A stretch of 11,885 bases of DNA. Origin: CAXGUU01 sp964012875 (GTDB taxonomy: Bacteria; Pseudomonadota; Gammaproteobacteria; Ga0077536). Shown piece by piece: positions 1 through 5,864 of this stretch. A model generated the notes under the pieces. It was not told the origin of the DNA and ran no database searches. It was given only the letters and a program-made list of their open reading frames with translations. Numbering within the stretch: the first letter of the stretch is position 1; each line of letters starts with the position of its first letter. The position numbers were made by a program, and so were the translations under genes. The DNA is taken from contig CAXGUU010000077.1 in NCBI GenBank assembly GCA_964012875.1, forward strand, positions 1 to 11,885. The letters are read 5' to 3'.

Positions 1-262
1 CCATGGCGATCGCCGTATCACCTGAGATTTCCAACGATACGACGTCCAGTCGCGCCGCTTCACCCTGTTCTTTCGGTGATGGTTGCTGGCTGGCGACGAA
101 GTCGGCGAACTCGCTGACCGACATCTGGTACAGCTCGCCCTTCAGGTAACCGGTGATCTTGGCATTCTCGTGGAAAGCGGCATGGGTCTTCTCCGCACTC
201 GATTCATACATGCAGTCGAAGTAGGTTTGAATCGTATTTCTGATTTGTTGGTCATCGCTCAT
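1..262 (-). CDS. NTF2-like (Lumazine_bd_2-type) protein, partial
   Basis: The gene runs off the left edge; 87 N-terminal codons are visible. The protein opens MSDDQQIRNTIQTYFDCMYE, continues through a segment resembling 'AAFHENAKITGY' (residues 28-39), and has a later 'SLEISGDTAIA' strand (76-86). This order of an N-terminal helix, 'F..dA.itGy', then '.v..i...gdtAvA.v' is what I know of the putative lumazine-binding/NTF2-like family (PF12893 type), whose members are about 120-140 residues. The family has a cone-shaped alpha+beta barrel, usually cytoplasmic, and its function is mostly unknown. The ATG at 262 is preceded by AAGGAG (271-276 on the complementary strand) at good spacing, which fixes the start. 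It lies 96 bp downstream of the DUF6122-like gene on the same strand. It is a second NTF2-fold protein in the window but not a close copy of the one at 2045-2461. The family call is from pattern memory; the C-terminus is not visible. Confidence 0.75.
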   Translation of the reverse strand, partial: MSDDQQIRNTIQTYFDCMYESSAEKTHAAFHENAKITGYLKGELYQMSVSEFADFVASQQPSPKEQGEAARLDVVSLEISGDTAIAM

Positions 263-290
263 CAGGGGTTCTCCTTGGGCGGGCAGTGGT

Positions 291-302
291 TGTTCCGGAA
301 CA
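291..302. promoter_or_regulatory. 12-bp perfect palindrome upstream of the NTF2-like gene
   Basis: TGTTCCGGAACA is a perfect 12-bp palindrome lying 28 bp upstream of the ATG at 262, flanked by near-direct CAGTGG copies (283-288 and 301-306). Position and symmetry fit a dimeric regulator's operator. Perfect 12-mers are expected about three times by chance in a window this size, so it is only a candidate. Confidence 0.2.
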
Positions 303-358
303 GTGGCTGGGATGTTACCGTGCCTTGCGCCCCTTGGGCAGCGTCCCGATAGTTTCTG

Positions 359-673
359 TCAGTACATCCACACACCGCTGGTGAACTGGCAGTCGAGTCC
401 GTCCAGCGCCATATGGATGGCGAGGCCCAAGCCGACGAACTTCGTTTTCGGCCACAAGCAGAGCGCGAAATACGGTAGAAACAGCCATGGCTCGTGCAGC
501 GGATGGAAACCAATGCTGCAGCGGTTGGGGTCATAGATGGGGTTGGCAAGCCAGTGGTCAAGGTCGACGGCCATGGTGGCCATCATCTCGGTAAAGGCGA
601 CTTTCCAGCGCGTCCTGAACCAGAGGACGGCCACCAGCGCGGGAACCAGGCAATGCAATGCCAGATGCAGCAC
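359..673 (-). CDS. DUF6122-like small membrane protein
   Basis: This 104-residue protein resembles the DUF6122 family, short membrane proteins related in pattern to the YdjM/DUF457 membrane-bound putative metal-dependent hydrolases. Three hydrophobic segments are visible (about residues 3-19, 62-74 and 79-92), so it should sit in the inner membrane. Clustered polar residues could bind metal: D37, D39 and H40 in 'AVDLDH', H57 and H60 in 'SIGFHPLH', and H87, D91 and D94 in 'HMALDGLD'. The segment 'YDPNRCSIGFHPLH' (47-60) is the strongest family signature I recognise. The likely start is GTG at 673; no strong ribosome-binding site is visible, and it begins 12 bp after the stop of the short ORF at 686-916, so the two may be cotranscribed. 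Length matches the family, so it is probably intact. No enzymatic activity is established for the family as far as I know. Confidence 0.75.
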   Translation of the reverse strand: MLHLALHCLVPALVAVLWFRTRWKVAFTEMMATMAVDLDHWLANPIYDPNRCSIGFHPLHEPWLFLPYFALCLWPKTKFVGLGLAIHMALDGLDCQFTSGVWMY

Positions 674-685
674 CGGATACCCGGC

Positions 686-916
686 CTATTCGCGTCGCAG
701 CCACTGCTTGGCCGCGTCCATATCGTCGAGCGCATTCGATTCGCGCTGATGGGTGTCGTTCGGATCGCGCTTTGAGACCGACGTGCGCGAGCGGGCGTCA
801 ACCAGATCGCCCCGTACGCCCTCGATGCAGTCGAGTCCCGGCGCCTCACCAACCTCGCCGGCCCAGACGCTGGAGACGAGGCGTTTTTCGTGATCGATGT
901 TGACCTGAAAGGGCAT
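686..916 (-). CDS. Short ORF, possibly an internally shortened SpoIIAA/STAS-like protein
   Basis: This 76-residue ORF starts MPFQVNIDHEKRLVSSVW and ends 'NALDDMDAAKQWLRRE'. The opening resembles the first strand of SpoIIAA-like/STAS-type proteins ('.i..d...rlV...') and the ending resembles their C-terminal 'f.d.deA..WL'. Those proteins are usually about 120-140 residues. The middle here (about residues 23-58) is short, polar and lacks the expected hydrophobic core strands, so an internal deletion or decay is possible. The ATG at 916 has only a weak upstream purine stretch. It lies immediately upstream of the DUF6122-like gene on the same strand. It could equally be an unrelated small protein or a non-coding remnant; composition alone does not decide. 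Confidence 0.4.
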   Translation of the reverse strand: MPFQVNIDHEKRLVSSVWAGEVGEAPGLDCIEGVRGDLVDARSRTSVSKRDPNDTHQRESNALDDMDAAKQWLRRE

Positions 917-1100
917 GGCTAAAGCGGTAAAAATTGCCCTCGGGGCGTTGGATGCGGGCGGCTATTCTAGTGTGCCACCGGAGACGAAGGACTACGAGGT
1001 TCATAACCAGGACAATATCGAACTGGGCGATATTCGTGAAACACCCAGCGAGTGCATCAACGCGCGGGACGCGCAGACCAGTGACACCCAATACGATCCT

Positions 1101-1754
1101 TCAGCTGGTTCGAATGTCACCCCATCGGCCCCAATGGGTGACTTCTTTTGCCGGGCGACGGGTGGTGGGCCCGAATCGGCCGCGCGGGTAGCCCATCGGG
1201 ATGAGGCCGGCGATTTCCTTGTCGTCAGGAATCCCGAAGCGGGTCTTAAGCTCGTCTTCGAAAAAGTAGTGGAGGGTGGTCAGGGTCGCGCCCACGCCGA
1301 GCGCACGTGCGGCGAGCAGGATGTTTTGTATCGCCGGGTAGATTGATGCGTGTAAAGTCGCGGTGATTGAGCGCAGGTTGTTGGCGTCTGCATAGGTCGG
1401 GAAATCAGTGCCGCTGCAGGCGAGCAAGATTACCGGCACTTCGTCCATGTGTTCCGCCAGATGAATGGCCGACTCGAACATGCGCATGCGTTCCGGGGGA
1501 ATCTCCGACATCGGCGGAATAGTGCCGAGGCGCTCAAGCTCGCGATAGTACTTGAGGTAGAGATCGCGAACAAAACGCTTGTCCTCGTGTTCCTTAAGCA
1601 CCAGGAATGCCCAGTTCTGGAAATTACTGCCGCTCGGCGCATGCACGCCGGCATCGAGGATCTGCTCAAGTACCTCGTCCTCAATTGAATCCGGTTTGAG
1701 GCGACGCATCGAGCGCGTCGAATAAATAGCTTCGAACAATCCGATGTCATTCAT
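1101..1754 (-). CDS. Nitroreductase family protein (FMN-dependent oxidoreductase)
   Basis: This 217-residue protein belongs to the nitroreductase-like flavoprotein superfamily, homodimeric FMN enzymes that use NAD(P)H to reduce nitro groups, quinones, enones or other acceptors. It shows the family's N-terminal pattern 'IYSTRSMRRLKPDSI' (10-24), whose Arg/Ser residues contact the FMN phosphate, then 'LDAGVHAPSGSNFQNWAFLV' (33-52), in which 'APSGSN.Q.W' is diagnostic. It ends with 'IPMGYPRGRFGPTTRRP' (185-201), the usual C-terminal flavin-side loop. A longer in-frame reading up to 1856 exists, but the extra residues are Arg-rich and unlike the family. The ATG at 1754 has GGGAGA (1760-1765, complement) just upstream and the MNDIGLFEAI opening is typical, so I chose it. 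It is on the same strand as the SnoaL and molybdopterin enzyme genes but separated by 290 bp, so it may have its own promoter. The substrate cannot be read from sequence. Confidence 0.93.
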   Translation of the reverse strand: MNDIGLFEAIYSTRSMRRLKPDSIEDEVLEQILDAGVHAPSGSNFQNWAFLVLKEHEDKRFVRDLYLKYYRELERLGTIPPMSEIPPERMRMFESAIHLAEHMDEVPVILLACSGTDFPTYADANNLRSITATLHASIYPAIQNILLAARALGVGATLTTLHYFFEDELKTRFGIPDDKEIAGLIPMGYPRGRFGPTTRRPAKEVTHWGRWGDIRTS

Positions 1755-1759
1755 TGCAG

Positions 1760-1765
1760 TCTCCC
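1760..1765 (-). promoter_or_regulatory. Ribosome-binding site deciding the nitroreductase start
   Basis: GGGAGA on the minus strand lies 5 nt before the ATG at 1754. It supports the short start over the in-frame upstream reading, which would add 34 Arg-rich residues. Confidence 0.6.
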
Positions 1766-1774
1766 GATGAAATA

Positions 1775-1789
1775 CCCGGCCCGGCCGGG
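1775..1789. repeat. GC-only hairpin in the nitroreductase 5' leader
   Basis: CCCGGC (1775-1780) and GCCGGG (1784-1789) form a perfect 6-bp stem around a 3-nt loop, 20 bp upstream of the nitroreductase ATG and 9 bp beyond its ribosome-binding site. If transcribed, it would sit in the 5' untranslated leader. There is no U-run, so it is not an intrinsic terminator. Function unknown. Confidence 0.35.
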
Positions 1790-1804
1790 CGTACCCTCGA
1801 CCGA

Positions 1805-2023
1805 ATGATAACCGTGCCGGTCTCCTGCGGCCGAAAACGGCTGATAAGCGACGCAAATGATGGGCTGGCGACCGCCGTGGCGGAAACTGCCGACGGCATC
1901 TTTCGTATCAATACGTCGGTCGACGTACTGGGTGGTTTTTCGCTCAACCAGTACCTGGTTGTCAACGATGAGCCGCCGCCATACGTTCGGCCAGTGCTGA
2001 ACGCAGGACGTTTATCGTTTTGA
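1805..2023 (+). pseudogene. N-terminal remnant of an MBL-fold (ODP/FprA-like) hydrolase
   Basis: On the plus strand, opposite to its neighbours, an open frame encodes about 72 residues including 'ADGIFRINTSVDV' and 'LGGFSLNQYLVVNDEP'. The segment 'DGI.RI.T.v....GGFS.NQYLv.ddEP' strongly resembles the N-terminus of metallo-beta-lactamase-fold hydrolases of the oxygen-binding diiron protein (ODP/FprA-like) type, where 'LLFHTG.R.lfp' and then the metal-binding HxExDH segment follow. Here the similarity stops after 'NDEP': the frame continues as 'PPYVRPVLNAGRLSF' and ends at TGA (2021-2023). A +1 shift just after DEP gives a His-Thr pair reminiscent of 'FHTG', hinting at a frameshift, but that frame also stops soon. 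No metal ligands remain and there is no clear ribosome-binding site at ATG 1805. The full protein would need about 250 residues, and the SnoaL gene's end begins at 2045. I read this as a decayed stump; an unrelated short coding sequence is less likely. Confidence 0.55.
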
Positions 2024-2044
2024 ATTTCGGACTTGAACTTCGGC

Positions 2045-2461
2045 TCAGCCGGCCTGGTGGAAGTTGTCCCGTTCGGCGTATGGAAAATCGACCAGCGCCG
2101 AACCTGGTTTGTCGCGATCGAAGGTCCAGTACTGGCGGATTTCCGCAATCAGACCGTCTTCAAAACGGTAATGCTCCGATCCGCGCACGGTGAACGCGCC
2201 GGCGCTCTCATGCACGCCGGTCATAGTCCATTCAATCGCGGCAGCGTCACCGACTGAGAGACATGAATCGACATACCATCTCGCGTTCTGCCATTGATTG
2301 CGCACTTTTTCCCACACGCTGCCAATTTCGGCCGCGGTTTTCAGCGGCCGGTGGTTAGTGTCGTAGATGACGGCGTCGCTGGTGAACTGGCTCGCGATTT
2401 CTGCGGCCGTGCCGGCTGAGCAGGCGTTGAAATAGGATTCGATGCGAGTGCGGTGGTCCAT
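2045..2461 (-). CDS. SnoaL-like / NTF2-fold protein
   Basis: This 138-residue protein has the NTF2-like superfamily layout. An N-terminal helix pair (MDHRTRIESYFNACSAG) is followed by 'FTSDAVIYDTNHRPLKTAAEIG' (26-47), a beta strand 'AAAIEWTMTG' (73-82), and 'RGSEHYRFEDGLIAEIRQYW' (93-112), the classic SnoaL ending 'G......f.dGkI.e.r.yw'. Its length equals the family norm, so it is intact. Family members are small cytoplasmic proteins acting as ketosteroid-isomerase-like isomerases, cyclases, dehydratases or non-catalytic binding partners; sequence does not tell which. The ATG at 2461 has a weak purine-rich site upstream (GGAAACC). It starts 18 bp after the stop of the molybdopterin enzyme on the same strand, so cotranscription is very likely. 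This pairing suggests that it acts on, binds, or delivers the same small molecule. Confidence 0.9.
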   Translation of the reverse strand: MDHRTRIESYFNACSAGTAAEIASQFTSDAVIYDTNHRPLKTAAEIGSVWEKVRNQWQNARWYVDSCLSVGDAAAIEWTMTGVHESAGAFTVRGSEHYRFEDGLIAEIRQYWTFDRDKPGSALVDFPYAERDNFHQAG

Positions 2462-2479
2462 CTTGGTTTCCGTTTACGT

Positions 2480-4723
2480 TTAGCCGGCAGACGCCAGCTC
2501 GGGCTTGATGAAGCCGAGCTCTTTCGCTTTCGGCACCCACTCCGGTTCGTGCGATGGCGAGACCTTGCAGGGGATGCGTGTCATATCAACCACGCCTTGT
2601 TCGCGGTCCATGAACTCCGGGGTGTCCGGTACGAGGATGGCGTCGGCGTGGAGCCAGGCGCCGGAAAGAATTTCGCCGCCTTCGTCCATCTCGGGGATCC
2701 ACCAGCCGCGCGGGACGCGGATCACGCCCTTGGGGATGTCGTTACGCATTTTGAGCTTAAGTGAGATGGAACCGGCCGGGGAGGTGACGTCGTACCAGTC
2801 GCCGTCGTTGAGCCCGTGCGTTTCGACATCCTCAGCGCACATGAACATTTCGGGATAGGGCGCGTTCTGGCGAAATTTCTTCACCTGGCGTTGTGCGGTG
2901 TGGAAGTAAGGATCGTCGCGTATACCGATGAACAACCGGAATGGCATGTCTTTCGGATCGTCGCGGTCGACGAAGTAGGGCAGCGGGTCGTGGCCGAGGT
3001 CTGCCAGTAATTGGGAATAGAGTTCAACTTTGCCGGAGGGTGTGGCGAACCCCTTCTGTTCATATTTCCTGAACTCGTATTCAGGCACGTAGAGGTTGTC
3101 GAACTCGGTTTTGAATTCATCCCAGTTCATGCCGAGGCCTTTAACGCGCTCGCTGTAGACCTCTTCGGTTGAGTGCCAGGGGAACTCATCGCCGAAGCCC
3201 ATGCGATCCGCGAGCCCCTTCCACAAATCGTAGCCGCCGCGGCATTCGCCCGGCGCATCCTGCAACTTGTGCGAGATCATGCTGGCGTTGGTCCAGCCCC
3301 AGAAATCGTGCAGGTGGTCGCGTTCAAGCCAGCTGTTGCCGGGCAGGATGTAGTCTGAAAGTTGCGCCGTGGGCGACTTGAACAAATCGAAGGTCACGAC
3401 CAGCTCCTGGTTCATGATCGCCTGGTAAACCTTGGTCTGGTTGGCGTAGCTCATGAGCGGGTTGTTGCCGGTCACGAAGAAGGCTTTCACGGGATAGGGG
3501 TCGCCCGTGATCATGGCATCAAATACGCTCGGCGGATGCGCCATGTAGCAACCGGTGATGAGGTTGGCGTACTCGCGGCCGTAAACGCGTTTGGTCGGCT
3601 CGCGCAATGCCGCCTGGCCTTCGTAGGTGAAGGCGTTGTAGCTCTGGCGAAGCTGCTTGTCTTTTTGTTCTTGCGGCAGGCGTTCATGCAGTTCGAAGTC
3701 GGTCTCGGTTAAAACGTCGGGGCTGAAGCCGCTCAGCAATTCACCGCCGGGCACATCGAGGTAACCGCAAACCGCGCGCATGATGTTCTGCGCGCGGATG
3801 GCCGAGGTACTGTTGTGTTGCTTGTCGAGCATCGGCACCCAGGGGATCACGGCCGGGCCGGCTTCGGCGTACAGGCGCGCGGCCTGTTCGATGAGGCCCT
3901 GGTTCACGCCGGTAATCTTGGCAACCCGTTCCAGAGGATATTCTTCGAGCCGCTCGCGCAGTTGTTCCAGGCCAACGGTCCAGTTATCGACAAAGGCCTT
4001 GTCGTACAAAGCTTCATCGAGAATGTACTTGATCCAACCCATGTACATCGCCGCATCGGTACCGGCATGCAGCGGCAGCCAGATTGCGGCATTTTTCACA
4101 TGTGGATTTTCACGCGGGTCGAGCACGATCATTTTGGCGCCGCGTTCCAGTGCCCGCGACAGGCGCACGTACATCGCACTCCAGTTGTTCTTCGTTGGCA
4201 CGTGGCCACCGAGGACGACCAGATTGGTACGCTCAAAGTCGGGCGACGGAAACCAGCCGCAGACCATGCGGCTGACAGCGGCCGTGTTACCGGCGCACAT
4301 GGAAACGCCGGAAATATAGTTGGGCGTACCCAGAAGGTTCATGAAGCGCCGAATCGAACCGGATTCGACCGAGGTGTTCCACGAGTTCGAGGTCAGCGCT
4401 ACGGTCTCCGGGCCATGCTCGCCGACGAGCGCTTTCAGCTTCGTGGCGATTTCGTCGAGGGCTTGATCCCAGCTGACCTGTTCCCATTCGCCACTGCCGC
4501 GCCGGCCGATACGTTTCAGCGGATGCAGCAGGCGATCCGGATGACTGTAATACTCAAGTGCATTGGCGGCCTTGATACAGATGGCGCCGGGTGTCAGCGG
4601 GTGGGTGTCGTCAGCATGAATGCCGACAAGCTGGCTCCCTTCAAACCGTCCCTCAAGCTGGCAAGCCATGTCGCACATGGCGCAGGTGACTTTCTTCGAA
4701 GATTTCTCTGTTTTATCGAGCAT
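2480..4723 (-). CDS. Molybdopterin (Mo/W) enzyme, acetylene hydratase-like, DMSO reductase superfamily
   Basis: This 747-residue protein is a complete DMSO-reductase-superfamily catalytic subunit binding bis-MGD and a [4Fe-4S] cluster. The cluster Cys are 14, 17, 21 and 49 (C-x2-C-x3-C-x27-C). The likely Mo/W ligand is C143 in 'SMCAGNTAAV'. Cofactor-domain signatures include 'RRFMNLLGTPN' (125-135), 'VLDPR' (200-204), 'AGTDAAMYMGW' (220-230) and 'PTAQLSDYILPG' (451-462). The C-terminal dinucleotide-binding domain covers about 630-730, with 'ATPSGKVELYS' before it. There is no Tat signal, so it is probably cytoplasmic. From memory it aligns almost gap-free with tungsten acetylene hydratase: D18 matches the catalytic Asp13, and W181, W295 and W475 match Trp179, 293 and 472. 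The ring Ile14, 113 and 142 become M19, W115 and A144. A hydratase or another non-redox reaction is therefore plausible, but the substrate is unknown and oxidoreductase function is not excluded. The ATG at 4723 is preferred over 4744 because GAGGGA lies between them. Confidence 0.93.
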   Translation of the reverse strand: MLDKTEKSSKKVTCAMCDMACQLEGRFEGSQLVGIHADDTHPLTPGAICIKAANALEYYSHPDRLLHPLKRIGRRGSGEWEQVSWDQALDEIATKLKALVGEHGPETVALTSNSWNTSVESGSIRRFMNLLGTPNYISGVSMCAGNTAAVSRMVCGWFPSPDFERTNLVVLGGHVPTKNNWSAMYVRLSRALERGAKMIVLDPRENPHVKNAAIWLPLHAGTDAAMYMGWIKYILDEALYDKAFVDNWTVGLEQLRERLEEYPLERVAKITGVNQGLIEQAARLYAEAGPAVIPWVPMLDKQHNSTSAIRAQNIMRAVCGYLDVPGGELLSGFSPDVLTETDFELHERLPQEQKDKQLRQSYNAFTYEGQAALREPTKRVYGREYANLITGCYMAHPPSVFDAMITGDPYPVKAFFVTGNNPLMSYANQTKVYQAIMNQELVVTFDLFKSPTAQLSDYILPGNSWLERDHLHDFWGWTNASMISHKLQDAPGECRGGYDLWKGLADRMGFGDEFPWHSTEEVYSERVKGLGMNWDEFKTEFDNLYVPEYEFRKYEQKGFATPSGKVELYSQLLADLGHDPLPYFVDRDDPKDMPFRLFIGIRDDPYFHTAQRQVKKFRQNAPYPEMFMCAEDVETHGLNDGDWYDVTSPAGSISLKLKMRNDIPKGVIRVPRGWWIPEMDEGGEILSGAWLHADAILVPDTPEFMDREQGVVDMTRIPCKVSPSHEPEWVPKAKELGFIKPELASAG

Positions 4724-4838
4724 GACACTTCCCTCTTGGCGCATCGCCTGCGAACGGCCATGACTATCTCACAGGCCAGCGCGCTTAGACAGGGTGAGTG
4801 CAGTGCAGCAAGCAGTTTTGGCTTGGTGTTAAGCGATT
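4724..4838 (-). other. Intergenic region between argC and the molybdopterin enzyme
   Basis: This 115-bp stretch separates the end of argC from the start of the molybdopterin enzyme gene, both on the minus strand, and should hold the latter's promoter if it is not read through from argC. I see no intrinsic terminator (no GC stem followed by a T-run on the minus strand) and no convincing -35/-10 pair. The gap is too wide for tight coupling, so an independent promoter is likely. Confidence 0.4.
4730..4735 (-). promoter_or_regulatory. Ribosome-binding site deciding the molybdopterin enzyme start
   Basis: GAGGGA (within AAGAGGGAAG, 4728-4737, minus strand) lies 6 nt before the ATG at 4723. The alternative in-frame ATG at 4744 would place this site inside the coding sequence and add seven residues unlike the family's short N-terminus. 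Confidence 0.65.
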
Positions 4839-5786
4839 CTAAAGACCGGTCGATTCCTCGACGCCGAGGACCAGGTTGAGGGTTTGCACGGCCTGGCCCG
4901 AGGCACCTTTACCGAGGTTGTCGAGCTGGCCGACCACGACCGCCTGGCCGCGGGCTCTATTACTGAGCAGATGCAGTCGGAGCTCGTTGGTGCCGTTCAG
5001 GCCTTCGGGGTCCAGCTCGCTGGCCACGGCATCCGGCGCGTTGACGGTCACAAACGGTTCATCCTGATAGTGCGCCCGGTAGATGTCGTAAAGGGCTTCC
5101 ACGTCAGGTTGAGCGGGCAGGGCCCACAATGGCAGCGGGAGATGCACCAACATGCCCTTGTAATAGCGCCCGACACTGGGCGTAAAGATGGGCGCATGTT
5201 TGAGCCCCGACCAATGCGTGATTTCGGGCACGTGCTTGTGTTCAAGTGACAACGCATAGTCATAGAGCGTGCTTTCGATAGCCGAGTCCGATGGCGTGTC
5301 TTCAAACCGTTGAATCAGTGCCTTGCCGCCGCCCGAATAACCGGAAACGGCGTTGATCGAAACCGGCCAGTCCGCCGGCAACACGCCGTTCGCGATCAGC
5401 GGCCGCAGCATGGCGACGGAGGCCAGCGCGTAGCAGCCGGGGTTGGCGATGCGTTTGCTGGACTTGAGTTCGGCGCGGTAGTTCGGGTCGAGTTCGGTGA
5501 AACCGTAGGCCCAGCCAGGCAGTGTGCGGTGCGCGGTTGAGGCATCGATGACGCAGGTCGAGTCGTTATCAATCATCGCGACCGCTTCGCGCGCGGCGGC
5601 GTCCGGCAGGCACAGGATGGCAACGTCGGCTTCGTTCAGGCGCGCTTTGCGGGCCGCGGCGTCCTTGCGCTCGGCATCATCGAGGCGCAGCAATTCGATG
5701 TCGTCGCGACGATTGAGGCGTGAAGCGATTTGAAGGCCGGTTGTGCCGGCTTCGCCGTCAATGAATATACCTGCTATTGTGCTCAT
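4839..5786 (-). CDS. argC: N-acetyl-gamma-glutamyl-phosphate reductase, type 2 (ArgC)
   Basis: This 315-residue enzyme catalyses the NADPH-dependent reduction of N-acetyl-glutamyl-5-phosphate to N-acetyl-glutamate-5-semialdehyde, the third step of arginine synthesis, in the cytoplasm. The N-terminal Rossmann fold opens with 'IAGIFIDGEAGTTGLQI' (4-20), where 'GEAGTTG' is the dinucleotide loop of the type 2 (short, about 310 residues) subfamily. The catalytic Cys is C118 in 'RIANPGCYA' (112-120), followed by 'NAVSGYSGGGKAL'. 'HKHVPEI' and 'HLPLP' carry the substrate-side His residues, and 'NELRLHLLSNRARGQAVVVGQLDNLGKGASGQAVQ' spans the conserved C-terminus. The ATG at 5786 is chosen because AAGGTGG (5792-5798, complement) lies 5 nt upstream; a GTG at 5795 overlaps that site. 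It is not next to other arg genes, as is common for type 2 argC. It is 78 bp downstream of the regulator gene, on the same strand. Confidence 0.97.
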   Translation of the reverse strand: MSTIAGIFIDGEAGTTGLQIASRLNRRDDIELLRLDDAERKDAAARKARLNEADVAILCLPDAAAREAVAMIDNDSTCVIDASTAHRTLPGWAYGFTELDPNYRAELKSSKRIANPGCYALASVAMLRPLIANGVLPADWPVSINAVSGYSGGGKALIQRFEDTPSDSAIESTLYDYALSLEHKHVPEITHWSGLKHAPIFTPSVGRYYKGMLVHLPLPLWALPAQPDVEALYDIYRAHYQDEPFVTVNAPDAVASELDPEGLNGTNELRLHLLSNRARGQAVVVGQLDNLGKGASGQAVQTLNLVLGVEESTGL

Positions 5787-5791
5787 GGTTG

Positions 5792-5798
5792 CCACCTT
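5792..5798 (-). promoter_or_regulatory. Ribosome-binding site deciding the argC start
   Basis: AAGGTGG on the minus strand sits 5 nt before the ATG at 5786. The in-frame GTG at 5795 is itself part of this site, so it is unlikely to be the start. Confidence 0.65.
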
Positions 5799-5864
5799 GC
5801 GGGGGCGATCATACGCCGCTTCGTCGCTGGCGCAATGACATTAATCACGCCTGTGTCGCAGCGA

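Noticed and set aside
1062..1074. GCGCG-GGA-CGCGC inverted repeat downstream of the nitroreductase, considered as a terminator
   Set aside because: The stem is only 5 bp and no T-run follows on the minus strand. It is common in GC-rich sequence.
915..1346. A 143-codon plus-strand frame at the 3' end of the nitroreductase
   Set aside because: Most of it is antisense to the conserved nitroreductase C-terminus. The non-overlapping part (915-1100) shows no coding signal that I trust, so this 184-bp gap is left as non-coding.
1755..1856. A 34-residue N-terminal extension of the nitroreductase
   Set aside because: It is Arg-rich, unlike family N-termini, and lies upstream of a good ribosome-binding site that serves the ATG at 1754.
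3815..4879. A 354-codon open frame on the plus strand across the molybdopterin enzyme
   Set aside because: It is antisense to a clearly recognised enzyme, runs into the end of argC, and shows no coherent domain or start signal.
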